Source: Bryum argenteum
Taxonomy: Eukaryota; Streptophyta; Bryopsida; Bryales; Bryaceae
Assembly: GCA_037043015.1 (NCBI GenBank)
Contig: CM073324.1
Location: 24,010,097-24,074,096, forward strand
DNA length: 64,000 nucleotides
Direction of reading: 5' to 3'
The first letter of the stretch is position 1. Each line of letters starts with the position of its first letter. A program made the position numbers and the translations under genes. Shown here piece after piece: positions 53,523 through 64,000 of this stretch. The notes beneath the pieces were generated by a model, which searched no databases, had not been told where the DNA came from, and saw only the letters and a list, made by a program, of their open reading frames with translations.

Positions 53523-56368
53523 CTAGTGAGGTGCAGCGGCAGCATATCGGTCTTTCACTCTCCACATGGTTTTGCCCAGCACGATATCAGCTCGCGTGGA
53601 TTGCATCCGCAGCAGATGGGTGTACTGGACGGGCCCCGTCGTGGGGGGGCTCTGAAACGCCTCTGAGAGGCCCGAGCATGAGACCGAGTCGACGGAACCA
53701 TCCAACCCCCCATGCATGTCGATGGATCCCCCGGGGCATGATAGAGATTGTACGATGTCTGAGGGTGTGCACTCGCGCCTGTACTCCAATGTCATGCTCG
53801 CAAGCTCATGTGCCACTAGCAGCGACTGCGGTACACTCTGCACAGCATTCAAAAAAATTCTCTCCGAAAAGTTAACATGGTGTTTCATGTACCCACGAAG
53901 GTTGTTATCATGAAACGGAGAACTTATTTTCTTTCTTAGACCGAGTCCGACTATGTAGTGGTAAAAAAACAATATAACACACTATGTAACAAGCTCAAGA
54001 AGTAGCACATGAATCATGTAATAAACACTAGAAGAAAACCAAGGTGTTTATGACTTGCTTGCAATTGAACAGTTTGAACTAAAAAATGGAAGGTTTTTGT
54101 CTATGAACACCATGGTTTTCTTCTGTTGATTACTTTAGCATGCATAAGTTGTTCATGACAAAATTGAGAGTTGAGTAGGTTTCTGAGTGGAATACACACC
54201 TCAAGAACCCAGCTGATGTATTTGACGTTGTTCACATGTTGATTCATATCCATGTCCCGCAAGCGTGGCTGCATTATCAAAATCCAGAAGAATTTCAATG
54301 AATCAATTAGATGTGGCTAACCTCGGAGACATTCCATGATTGTCGCTACAACAACATTCGATTTACAGCAAAACAACGTTGATGAATCGAAGCTGAAATT
54401 GGAAGTTGTGTTGATTCGACGTGGTTCGATCGGGTCGGCTTAAATACCACGAGGTCAGATCGAGAGTAGGGGGCAGTATTATCATCGAGTTTCTTAATCT
54501 TTTGGCAGGGCTCCGTCTTGATGCACGATTTGTCCAGGTAGTAAGGCGAGATCTCAGCCAGCACTTCTGGAGGCATTTTCGATAGACGCCGTGTGTCTTG
54601 GTTCATCATCACCCATGTGCTGTAAGTATACACACCAAATCATTCAGTAATCGATCCATGCTCATTTGGCATCAAGCAAAGCTAAAAGAAAATAACGAGG
54701 GTTTATAAAGTGGGTGCTTCGTTCCAAGCTTGAAGAGAATGTGGTGACGTACCTAGTAGCTCGGACTATGACCTCGCCAGTAGTGTAATCTCGAACGATG
54801 AAATCGCGCCGCATTCCATTCTTGCCCTCTGCAGCAACCCATGAGTCGATTTCCACCACATCACCCCTGCAAGCAACCACCACGAACGAAGAGTATTAGA
54901 ACCGTGGATGATTCTACCCAGAATGATTGGTTACAAATATCTGAGCATGTGTATTCAAGATGTCCAACTTGCACGGTCGAAATTCAAATAATCTTATTGT
55001 TCAGTTCTGTCTACAAAGCGGTAGCTTACCAGACAGGATAACGATCGACTTCGACGTGCATGCGTGTGACCACCCAGATCAAGCGGTGACGCATCATGGC
55101 GTGCGTGGTGCCCATGCCGTCTCCCTTAAACTTGGACAATCCCACATGATTCAACGCCGTTTCCTGGTGCAAATTTTTTTGTAGGAAAGGTTAATTAGTA
55201 ATTCCAGCATTCAAGTCTTACAAAAAAACCTTCACACTTCGAACTGAAGCGAGAATCTTGATACACCTAATTCTCATGTTTCACTTTTTGGAATCTTAAG
55301 TCATTTTATCCATTCATTTTTTTTTGAAGCTGTTAAATTCGATTCAGTTCTTTGATCTATCGTGTCGCAAGTAACATATCAAGTGAGGTTTGAAGGTTGA
55401 GATGCCCGATTATAATCCATCTCCAATTTCAGTTTTTCAGACTAAGTCGGGGCCACGTGATTTGCACTTCAGGAGGGGAATTTGTTTCAGAAGAAAGTGA
55501 GCAATTGACAAATTCCTTGGAAGAGAGTTCTGTTGTAAGAACATGTTTACAGGGAATTGAAATTTGAGAATAAGAAATGAAGCACTCTGCTTCGGGAAGT
55601 ATGAAGAAGGGAAGAACTTCGGTGGTACCTGAAAAAGGTTGGCAATGGTTTCGATGGAGGCAATTTTATCAAACCCGGCTTCGTAAGAGCGAATGACAAA
55701 CGTCTGGCGATACACGAGGTCATTCTCCACCAGCTTCCCCCGTCGCAAAGAAGCGGCCGATGGAGATGGATCCTCCGATACAACAGCTGCACTCCTACGC
55801 TGCTTCTCAATGGCAAGCACGGCGCTAGCCACTGCTCCTATCCACCCACTCAATGTAACCGCTTCATAAAGCTTCCTGTTCTTCTCCACCGCCTCGGACT
55901 GCTGCTGCTGAATATTGTGAGTGCTAGTCATCAAGTGGTTGTTGATGTTGAGATGACGGCCGTTGCTAGGACTAGTAATCGTCTGTTGTTGCTGCTGCTG
56001 CTGCTGCTTCGTGGCCGCTCCATTGCTCACTTTCGTGAACTCGCTCGCCACTGCTTTCGCCCGAACAATGGCCAGAGTCCCCCCGGCCTCTCTGCAAACC
56101 ATAAAGCCATCAACTCTGTATCCATCTAAATTAATAAATGCTGAGAGAAACTCTTGGATGCAAGCATGGATGAGAAACGAGGTCTGTACCTGGGGCGAAA
56201 AGCTGCTGCAGGCTGAGAGTGACGGAGTCTACCGCTGTGAAGGCCTGACCATGTGGCGAAGCTGGTGCTGGTGCTGCAAGAAGCGGGGTGGGAAGTGGAC
56301 GCAGCAGCTGCAGAGCCAATCCTCATGGCGGTGGTGGCATCTATGCCCTGGAATGTCGCCTTCATCAC
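53523..56368 (-). CDS. FATB: Plastid acyl-ACP thioesterase, FatB type, complete
   Basis: Hydrolyses saturated acyl-ACP in the plastid stroma, ending fatty-acid synthesis and releasing free fatty acid for export. Seven exons with consistent phases: 56,368-56,190; 56,091-55,629; 55,163-55,030; 54,866-54,753; 54,619-54,448; 54,268-54,200; 53,837-53,523, giving 481 residues. The N-terminus (MMKATFQGIDATTAMRIGSA, then rich in Ser, Ala, Thr and Arg) looks like a transit peptide. A Gln tract sits near residue 93, and a hydrophobic segment (SGWIGAVASAVLAIEK) near 143 fits the FatB membrane anchor. Family blocks follow: YRQTFVIRSYEAGFDKIASI, GMGTTHAMMRHRLIWVVTRM, GKNGMRRDFIVRDY, TWVMMNQDTRRLSK. Probable catalytic residues are D361, N363 and H365 in DMNQHVNNVKY and C400 in EYRREC. 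It is longer than usual because of the Gln-rich insert and a Gly/Ser-rich loop before the C-terminus. The start was chosen for the transit peptide; a second ATG follows directly. Confidence 0.93.
55979..56004. repeat. CAG/CTG trinucleotide run in the thioesterase Gln tract
   Basis: Seven to eight Gln codons in a row, almost all CAG (minus strand), within exon 2 of the thioesterase gene. A further short CAG run (four Gln) lies near 55,900. Length variation between individuals is likely. The tract lies between the transit peptide and the anchor, outside the hot-dog domains. Confidence 0.85.
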
Positions 56369-57200
56369 GGGGTTCGATCGATCGATCGATCAATTTCTCG
56401 CAAGCTTCGAAATTCCGGTCTAGCTCAGTGAGAGTGGTAATGAGAGCTTCGGCAAGCTGAGATCGGCTGCATGCTAAGCAAGACTCTGACCGACTCACTC
56501 ACACGACCAGCCACCGCTTGACAGGAGTACTACTATGAGCTCGCTTCAGTCTCCTTTCATGGTCTCAGTCATCCACTGACTGAGCACTATTTCCTTGGAG
56601 TATGAATAATTAACTAACCTCCTGCAATGATTCCTCTAGCTTTAGAGTATTCTATCACGAGCCTTCCGACACGGAGGACAGTTACTGAACCGTGATGGGC
56701 TGGCAGTGTGACGCTCTGCCACCGAAGCGACTAACAGTTCCAGAATAATGTTGACCCGCAGAACGACAGTCAGTAACGATGTCACCAAGCAGCCACGATC
56801 GACCCGCACAAAGGCCTGCTCAGCTCGTATTGATCAGGCTCAGGAGCATTTATACTAGCTTACATATTCATCAGATCGATCAATGCATGTATCCCATCAT
56901 GAATCGTCACACACGCGTCCCTCGAAGTTCTAGATCGGTCGATCGACCTCGGGTCCGAGCTGCTGCTGCAATATAGCCGGCGCGATCGATCGAGCAGCAC
57001 TCAACAACGAGATCGAGATTGGCAGTGGAAGTGCAGAAACGGCAGTTACTGAGTGGGTTCTTAATGCAAATAGCAACCTGAGTCTTCAATCTGGCGTCAT
57101 AAATGCCGAAGTGATGACGACTAATTAAGCAACCGCAGTCAGTCACCCACTTTCCTACAGTCTCGTAAGTTCATACACCGAAGCTAGGTGCAGTGGATTG
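56369..57200. promoter_or_regulatory. Upstream region of the thioesterase gene
   Basis: Contains a (TCGA) run (gatcgatcgatcgatcaatt, 56,376-56,395) just upstream of the start codon, and another GATC-rich patch near 56,930-56,990. Short open frames on the minus strand (for example 56,498-56,229) overlap the first exon in another frame; one could be an upstream ORF in the leader, but there is no support for a protein. No TATA box assigned. Confidence 0.4.
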
Positions 57201-60200
57201 TAGCGCAAATAATGGTTGCGGGGGTGTGAACATGGTTCGGCGGTGGTGATGAAGAGACCTCAACTACCACACGCCGCTGGCTGGCTTGCTAGTGGGTCCT
57301 GCCTGCAACTACTCGCATTCACTCCCATTCATCTCCCCCGGGTATCGCCGGTTCTTAACTTTTTCTCATGTCCTGCAAGTACGTTACTGATGGGAACTAG
57401 GAAAGTTCTTCGGTTGGAGTTACCTGAAGTAAATAAACTCATGCGAGTACTTTTCAATTAAGTCATGATATGGTACTTCTCGGACAAGGGATGCACAGGG
57501 ATTTGATGCACAGGGATGCATAGGCCTATGTAGGTTATTGTAACTTGAGGGTCAGTACGGTAGATCTCCCAGGACTTACGATTCATTCGAAATTTTTGGA
57601 GGATTGCTTGAAGGAGGCGCAGTCATTAATGAGGTTGGCATACCCAAATTACGACAGTTTCAGTCGATACTCGTCACTGTGTGTTTAGCACAGCTCATAT
57701 GAGTGCTACATGTCCTGTTTTCCAGAGCCAAAAAACTAAGGTAGACTTGTAAATACATCATTTATTTAGGTAGATTTATGTCTTAATATGTCTTACTCAG
57801 GCTCATACACATCTGATTGGTGCAAAAGCAAAGTGATCAGATTTGAACATGCCTACCCTATAACGTGGGGTTGCTAAAATCGCACATTCGGCAGCTCTGT
57901 AATATGAAAACCAAGGTTTTAGTGGTACATTTCAGGTTTCTTTTTGCAATGTATTTGTAGTCTGTATTTAAGGGTACTGGTATTTCTTCGTATAGTTGGT
58001 AGCTTGACAGTCGGTAATCGATAGTCGGTAAATTTTTAACTGTCTGGCCAATGTACCGGTATATGTCATTGCCTACCTCACTGTCATCTGGTACCTACAG
58101 TAACTGCTATATATAGTCTGACTGGTCAATATCTCATGAATCTTGTGAATTGTAAGCAACTATATTGTAGAGTTTTCTGGAGACACCATGATTTACTTGC
58201 ACTCACACTTTACGCAAGTAGAAAGTTCTCAACATAAATGACTGATCAATCATAACAAAATGTTCACAATTCATTCAACAACTTCAATGATTCTACGCAA
58301 TAAAACAACGATTTGCCAAAATGGGAGAAAGTAAGTTGTCATTTTCGAGTACTACCAAACTAACTTTTTTTTCTCAGAAACCTATCATTTGGCCTTCTAG
58401 AAAGGAGGCCAGCTCCGACACATGGTGCCAAACTTGTCATTTTCATGCCTCTATGGCAAGGCTAAAAGCTCATCATTGACTGAATATTTTTCGGGCAGCC
58501 TCAAATAATTATGGATTGAAGAAGACAAAAAGGGTGGGGAGGATAAAAAGCACATTATTTATTCATTGGAGTTGTTTTTTTTCGGGCAGCCAGCTCAAAT
58601 AAGGAAAGGAAGCTATGCATGGTGTGAATGATGTTATTTTGTGATTGATTGGTTGCTTCGAAAACATGCCATAAGTTCATCAAATGTGCTTGTTGTTGTT
58701 GTTGTTGTTGTTTGTGGGAATTGTACAGTACACTCGATGATCATGGAACGCCAGAAGGGCCATCCTCATGTTCCTTGTGACTTCCACCAGTTGAGACTTT
58801 GGATCGATCACACTCTAGGTCACTTGTTCGTACATGGGCTATTATCATTCTTGCGCATTCATATCGCCCACTGCAGAGCATGTTAATGGGATGCCTAGCT
58901 AACTAAGTTGGTCATTTGAATTTGAATTCTTCAGGATATGCTAACGAAAGTTGGTGAGTGAGTTGACTGAGTTCAAGTCCTGAAGGACTTCGGAGTTGTC
59001 CGAAAAACAGTCCTCAAGTTGAGCACTCATAGAACATTCTGTTCCTTTCGAAATGTGCTACTACAGAATACAAATGTACCCCTCAAGTGATTGTGTAAAG
59101 CACACTCACTAGATTTGCTTCAGACAAAAATATCTTGGAATGCTATAATTATTGATGATTCTTTATTTCTTTGGGAACAAGTTTTGTATTGCCAAGAGAA
59201 ATTTTAGATGAATATTGGTAATTAAATTTCGAGTAGCGTGCATGAGAAATCAAAGGCACATCGGAGCAGCACCTTTAGAGGTTTCATGCCAATGTGAAGA
59301 GCAACGCCATGGCAATATATTTGACAATGTGAATCGCGACGCTTTGACAAGTAATGGACAAGGCGGGGAGAGAAAATGGGGTGACGACGAATGGCTAGAA
59401 AGGTTTTGGAACCCCAGAACATGGGAACGAGTGACTTGAAAGTGGGAATGAGGGATCTTATACGAGTTCTTATAAAGGGAGCACACAAAGAATGTCGAAG
59501 GAAAAGAAAAGCCCATAGAGCTCAATCACGGGTTGAGCACACATAACTAAACCCTTAACTGTCATTGAAACCCAAAACAGGTTTTCGTATTTTTGAGTAG
59601 CCTAAATGAAGCCATGAAGGGGTTAGGAGTGATATTTTTACCTAAGATTTTTACTAAATGCTCCTTACACTGCTAAGTGCTAACTGTACATGCTGAAATT
59701 TGCAGAGCCGAAATTCAATTCTAAAGCCTTCATCTAGAAATTTTAGGATTGAAGTCTAAAAAGGGCAATTTGGGCCGCTTTGAATTTAGTCTTTTTTCTA
59801 TTTTTTATTTTTATTTTTTAAATAGTTTTTGAACCAATTTACTACTTAAGCGCCAAAAGTGACCCTAGTTAAAAAGTTTAACAATTTTACAAGGGAAACC
59901 TCCAAAAGTTTCAAATACAATCTTCACAATGCCCAAAGAAAGTAGGGAGACATTCTTTGGATGCTATGATCTCTCAAATGTTAAACAAATAACAATCAAC
60001 TATTGAAGCAATATCTTAAAATAGAATTCAATTCAAGATCTTACGATTGGAACTTTAAAAAATTTGGTTTACACCTCCCAAAGTGCATAGAGGTAGAGAA
60101 TCGCAATTTTGAGGTAACTTCGAGCTTCCAAAAACACACAAGGATGGTGAGAGGTTGAAAAACAAACATTATTTCCCCTAAAATTTAGAGTAAGTTTAGT

Positions 60201-61506
60201 TAATAAAAGGTAGGAAAAACCAAGCAAGTACTTCCACCCGTAATGGATATACGGATCTGATTTACTTCGACCATGTATGTAAGGGCATCGTCAATCTACA
60301 CGTTACATTGCCCCATTAACAACACTTTTGCCGAACAACGACAACAACATCGACTCTTCGCCTCAACCCTACAATACAAAGCAATTGAATCCTTCCACGG
60401 CCACCAGAGTTCGATGTGTTTGTCTTCTTTTACAGAGCCTAAAAGCTCGATGGTATAGACAATCAACTACGGATATGGCGGGAACACAAAGGTCATAGGT
60501 GAGTCCTCTTGACTTTTCATTACTTGAAATTAAGTTAGTGAATGAAACCGACCTGAGAAGGAAGAGGGCCAGAGTCCTTGCTCATTCATGGGCAGTTGGA
60601 AGTTAGAGTACATGATGCAGGGAGCAACTAATTTAGTCAAGTGGGTGAAAGTGAGAATCAAACCACCTCCCACTCCATCATCATCATAATTGTGCACATC
60701 AGATCAGATACACCACCAAACACACAAGTCAGCTCTCAGAAGTCAGCTTTTTCTAAATCAATCTCCACCTCAACCAATCCAATCATTCCATAATCTCCTC
60801 TCCTCAGTTGACTAATTCAAATTTGATTCACTAAACATCAATATCATTACTGTATTTCAGTAGAAAATGAGAGATGGTGAAAGTCAATATGGTAAACTCC
60901 TCAACCTAAAATGGACACCATGATTACATTAAAATTCAAAGTTGGAAACTAGAATGTACGGTACATCTTGCATTCTTGCTTGAATAGGATAGTGAGTGCT
61001 TTGTGGTGTTGTGTGGGTGTTAACCCACCTACTATTAATACAAGTTGTTGTTTGGCAATTTTCATCACTGCAAGGCTATTATTTGAGCCAATAAGTTTTT
61101 TTGATGAATGTTTTTGGTACGACAAATTTTTTGTTATGAAGATGAACAGATTCCTTACTGATGATTTTTCGATAGCAAATTTCTTGTTGTTAGAATTTTC
61201 AACTCAAAGTGAAATTGATGGTATTTTATAGCCTGTTTTGTGTAGTAAAATGTTACAATCTCGCAATCTATAAGGTCCCATGAATCAAGGTTTGGTCTAG
61301 GTGATATGCAACAAGTCTATTACAACTTTGTACAGTTGACATCTCAATAGGGTATGTATATTTTCATCTATGACACTTTTTCAAAAATGAGTTTTTGGCT
61401 GAAAGTACACCCGGAGGACGTGTAGGAGTTAAATCCATTCTTTACACTCTCACTCATACCTCTACATGCAAACACATCCTAACACAATCATACACTTTAT
61501 CATCAA
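57201..61506. other. Long intergenic stretch, no gene recognised
   Basis: No conserved protein motif on either strand. Visible details: a (GTT)n microsatellite at about 58,692-58,711; a 21-bp word around TTTTTTCGGGCAGCC repeated at about 58,488 and 58,573; and a CGGTAATCGATAGTCGGTAA patch near 58,011. Open frames of 60-90 codons occur at the density expected by chance. No RNA gene recognised. Confidence 0.5.
58692..58711. repeat. (GTT)n microsatellite
   Basis: Six to seven consecutive GTT units in intergenic DNA. A simple repeat with no associated gene. Confidence 0.9.
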
Positions 61507-61677
61507 CTTTGGTGCACGGTTGTCATATTGGACAAATCACCATTCATTTCATTTCTTATAGGAAAAAGTTACTATATATCAAAAGTACCTTCCTAGTACA
61601 TGTTATGAATGATAACATGTCCTACAAGACATGAAATGTATAATGATTTGTCCAATATGACAACCATGCTTTGGTGC
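61507..61677. mobile_element. MITE, Mutator-like, copy B (153 bp plus 9-bp target duplication)
   Basis: Element at 61,516-61,668 flanked by perfect 9-bp direct repeats CTTTGGTGC (61,507-61,515 and 61,669-61,677). The terminal inverted repeats begin ACGGTTGTCATATTGGACAA on the left and, on the other strand, CATGGTTGTCATATTGGACA on the right, and extend with the same inner words as copy A (ATTCATTTCAT, GACATGAAAT). A 9-bp target duplication is the mark of Mutator-family transposition. No transposase is encoded, so a partner elsewhere in the genome is required. Confidence 0.9.
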
Positions 61678-63060
61678 TATTTTTTATTTTTTTTTGTTTT
61701 TTACCATTTGTAGTTACAATCATCATAGTTGCGTAAACGAACATTCTGGTTTCTGCCAAAACAAACAGAAACGTCCGCCTCATACCACATTCGGAAACAC
61801 AATATTCAAACGTAGTCGCCCAAAAATTGCGCATACTACTGACAGATCACAAGCTCCAAAATCCACCGGCGAATTTGATGTGCATCTGAAACTGCATTCG
61901 AATGCGCAGACGTGGAAGAGATCATGAGATCACAATGTTTCGAACTTTGGATTCACATGATATTCATTGCATTGAGTGGGGAACTTTTTGATCCATAAAA
62001 TCATGTATTCGTGAGCTTTACACATCGAGAACTCAATCACTACAATCAAGAACAATTTTTTCTCAGGTTTCCTCATGAACTAGTTTTCCAGTTGAATTTA
62101 ACCCTATAACGTTGGAGCCCATTATCGTGGATGATGAGGAAGTTGGGAAGATGATTTTGGATGAAATATTGTTGTCTATAGTCCAATATCAGATCCCAAA
62201 TTCATTCATCGGACACTTTGTGTGCGCTTAGACAAAAAGATTTGAAACATCTCAAAACGGACTGAAACATTTTTGAAACTATGGTTACAATGAACAATCA
62301 TGAATACCATTTATTTCTGGTGGTGTACATCACCATCTAGATGCTGGACCATTGACCAATTTTGAATACTGAACTCTGTACTGCCATAACCAATGAGTTT
62401 AAGGAAATGCATAAATATTGGGAAAAATAATGAATGATGGGTTACTGCTCATTAATAAACGTGGTTGTGAGCACTATATAGCAATCTGAGTCAATGACAT
62501 ATAGTACTGTAACTCTAGTTTATTGCCTGTAGAATCATTTATATTCCTGAAAGGAAGATTTGAAAATGATTTGAGTTTTTTTGGCAAACGCACTGAGTGT
62601 TTACAAGACTTAGAGTTGCATTTTATGTTAACTTGTGAGTGCATCAGATAACCGTCATTTTTAGTCTTTTATGCTTACAGCAAAAGACTATTGCAAGGGC
62701 TTACTCTGTCCGTGACACTATTCAGAAAGTAAAAGGAATATATCTTATAATTAATCTAACATAGAAGATGATTTATGCAATGAGACATTCTTGGTGAATG
62801 TCTTATTGTGTTGATAGCGCCCATGCATCTTATTTGGATAGGTAAGTTTTGCTTGTGGAGTGTAACTCATTTCAGTCTTCTCACTATAGTAGGCAAGGTT
62901 GTTATATCGGGCGTGTTGAGGTAATCGGGCGGACAAAACGGACGTACGAGTTGTCCCAAACGGACGGGCGTGCCTGCCCACCTTGATTGTAGGGGGTGTG
63001 TCATTTTTTCATGGGTAACAAACTTTGCAGTAAAAAGCCACGTAGGATGGGATGTGTAAG
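61678..63060. other. Intergenic, no gene seen
   Basis: AT-rich with scattered short frames. A GC-richer island at about 62,892-62,985 begins CAAGGTTG and ends CCACCTTG, which could be very short terminal inverted repeats of a small element, but this is too weak to call. Confidence 0.45.
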
Positions 63061-63436
63061 TCCATTGTGGCGTCGGGGCGGGTGAAATTGTGCGAAAGCG
63101 GGTGAACTTTTCTTAGGCCGGGTGAACTTTTGAGGGGACGGGTGAACTTTTGAGGGGGCGGATTACATTGGTGGCGGGGCGGGTGAGGGAGGGGAGGGAG
63201 GCGGGTGACTAAGGTGTGGGGCGGGTGAGGGGTAGAAGGAGGCGGGGGAGGGGGGGGTGGGTTACGGAGGCGGGGGAGGGGGGGGGTGGGTTACGGGGGC
63301 GGGGGTACGGGAGGGAGGGGCGGGTACGACGGGGGGTAGGGCGGGTACTGGGGCGGTAGGGTGGAGGGGATAAGAAGGAGTGAGGGTAGAGTGAGTGGGG
63401 GGTGAGGGGGGTAGGAGGAAGGGGGGGGGGGTGGGG
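63060..63436. repeat. G-rich imperfect minisatellite
   Basis: About 375 bp with very strong G bias on the plus strand. The left part repeats GCGGGTGAACTTTTGAGGGG-like units; the right part repeats GGAGGCGGGGGAGGGGGGG and GTGGGTTACGG-like units. Runs of three to ten G are densely spaced, so G-quadruplex formation on the plus strand is likely. The proline-rich frame on the minus strand is a by-product of this composition. Confidence 0.85.
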
Positions 63437-64000
63437 TAAAATCTACAATTTAATAGATTTGAGCTTAAGGCATTGCTTATTTTCTTGAGAACGGTGCTAA
63501 AGCATGCCCCAAGACATTGCCCAAGTAAGCAATGTTTACACAAAAAGCAATGTGTGTAACATTGCAAACCCCCCTCTTTTCTAGTAGTGATCATTATTAG
63601 GTATACTCATTTTGGTGACATATCTAATAAGTTTTAGTCTCTAAGAGGCTCCTATCTATATTGTTCAGTTGTACAGAAAGTAAAGGAGTTGCATATTCCT
63701 TAATATTATAAATTATAAATTTTACACGCTTCGTAACTTGGTTGTGATTTATGCTTTTCAAATAATGTTGTCAACATCGAAGTAAGATGTTACATGATTC
63801 AAAGTATTCTAACTAAAAACTGCTGAAGTTATGATTCTTGAATGAAACTGTATATCAGCATCTATTTGTACAAAACCAGATATATGGCATAATTTTATAA
63901 ATTTTTATGAGCACTATCATGGACAAATGTCAATTATACTTCAATTAGGGTTTGGAAGGTTTCTACGCACATTCGAACCCCTTTCGAGATTTCAGTACAC
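63437..64000. other. Intergenic right end, no gene seen
   Basis: AT-rich sequence to the end of the window. A short self-complementary stretch near 63,466-63,550 (GCATTGCTTATTTTCTTGAG and later AAGCAATG words) could form a weak hairpin. No coding or RNA gene recognised. Confidence 0.45.

Noticed and set aside
56126-56498. Overlapping frames on both strands at the thioesterase start
   Set aside because: Only the frame from 56,368 splices in phase into the thioesterase body; the others are shadow frames or at most upstream leader frames.
62892-62985. Possible small transposon with CAAGGTTG / CCACCTTG ends
   Set aside because: Terminal match is only about seven of eight bases and no convincing target duplication is visible.
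63262-63594. Proline-rich protein on the minus strand
   Set aside because: It is the translation of the G-rich tract; composition alone explains it, and there is no signal peptide or extensin-type SPPPP pattern.

Overview
The window is nuclear DNA of a land plant. Genes are split by short GT-AG introns (about 80-190 bp in the best model), and the recognisable proteins are plant types: the light-signalling ubiquitin ligase COP1, a plastid FatB-type acyl-ACP thioesterase, an ETL1/CHR19-type SNF2 helicase and a plant NADPH-oxidase (RBOH) EF-hand region. I cannot name the species. Compact introns and COP1 paralogy would suit a bryophyte or other non-seed plant, but that is a weak inference.

Bases 1 to about 47,920 are a head-to-tail array of a segment of about 17 kb, seen two and a half to three times: a partial unit 1-14,238, a whole unit 14,239-31,414, and a unit 31,415-47,920 that runs into an intact COP1 gene. 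The left end of the array lies outside the window. Each unit carries, in + strand order: a diverged internal direct repeat and unrecognised sequence; the 3' part of an ETL1-like helicase gene (minus strand, with in-frame stops); a fragment of an RBOH gene (plus strand, EF-hand part only); an AT-rich spacer; a large 20-bp minisatellite (about 133, 121 and 87 repeats); and the WD40 half of a COP1 gene (minus strand). In the first two units COP1 stops inside the fifth coding exon and joins unrelated sequence. In the last unit it continues into a full-length gene (46,049-49,255). Differences in minisatellite length explain nearly all the difference in unit length.

From 48 to 64 kb the sequence is single copy. 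It holds the 5' half of COP1, a GC-rich upstream region with a 41-bp duplication, AT-rich intergenic DNA with two related MITEs (51.7 and 61.5 kb, 9-bp target duplications) and a compound inverted-repeat element (52.2-52.7 kb), a complete seven-exon FatB gene (53,523-56,368, minus strand), and a long non-coding stretch ending in a very G-rich tract (63.1-63.4 kb).

Only COP1 and FatB look like intact genes. The unit copies differ mainly by small substitutions and indels at CTG/CAG trinucleotides (CTG to TCG, CAG to CGA or CG), clustered in the gene-fragment part. This looks more like base-calling error at methylated CHG sites than ordinary mutation, and it bears on how the apparent frameshifts in the fragments should be read.
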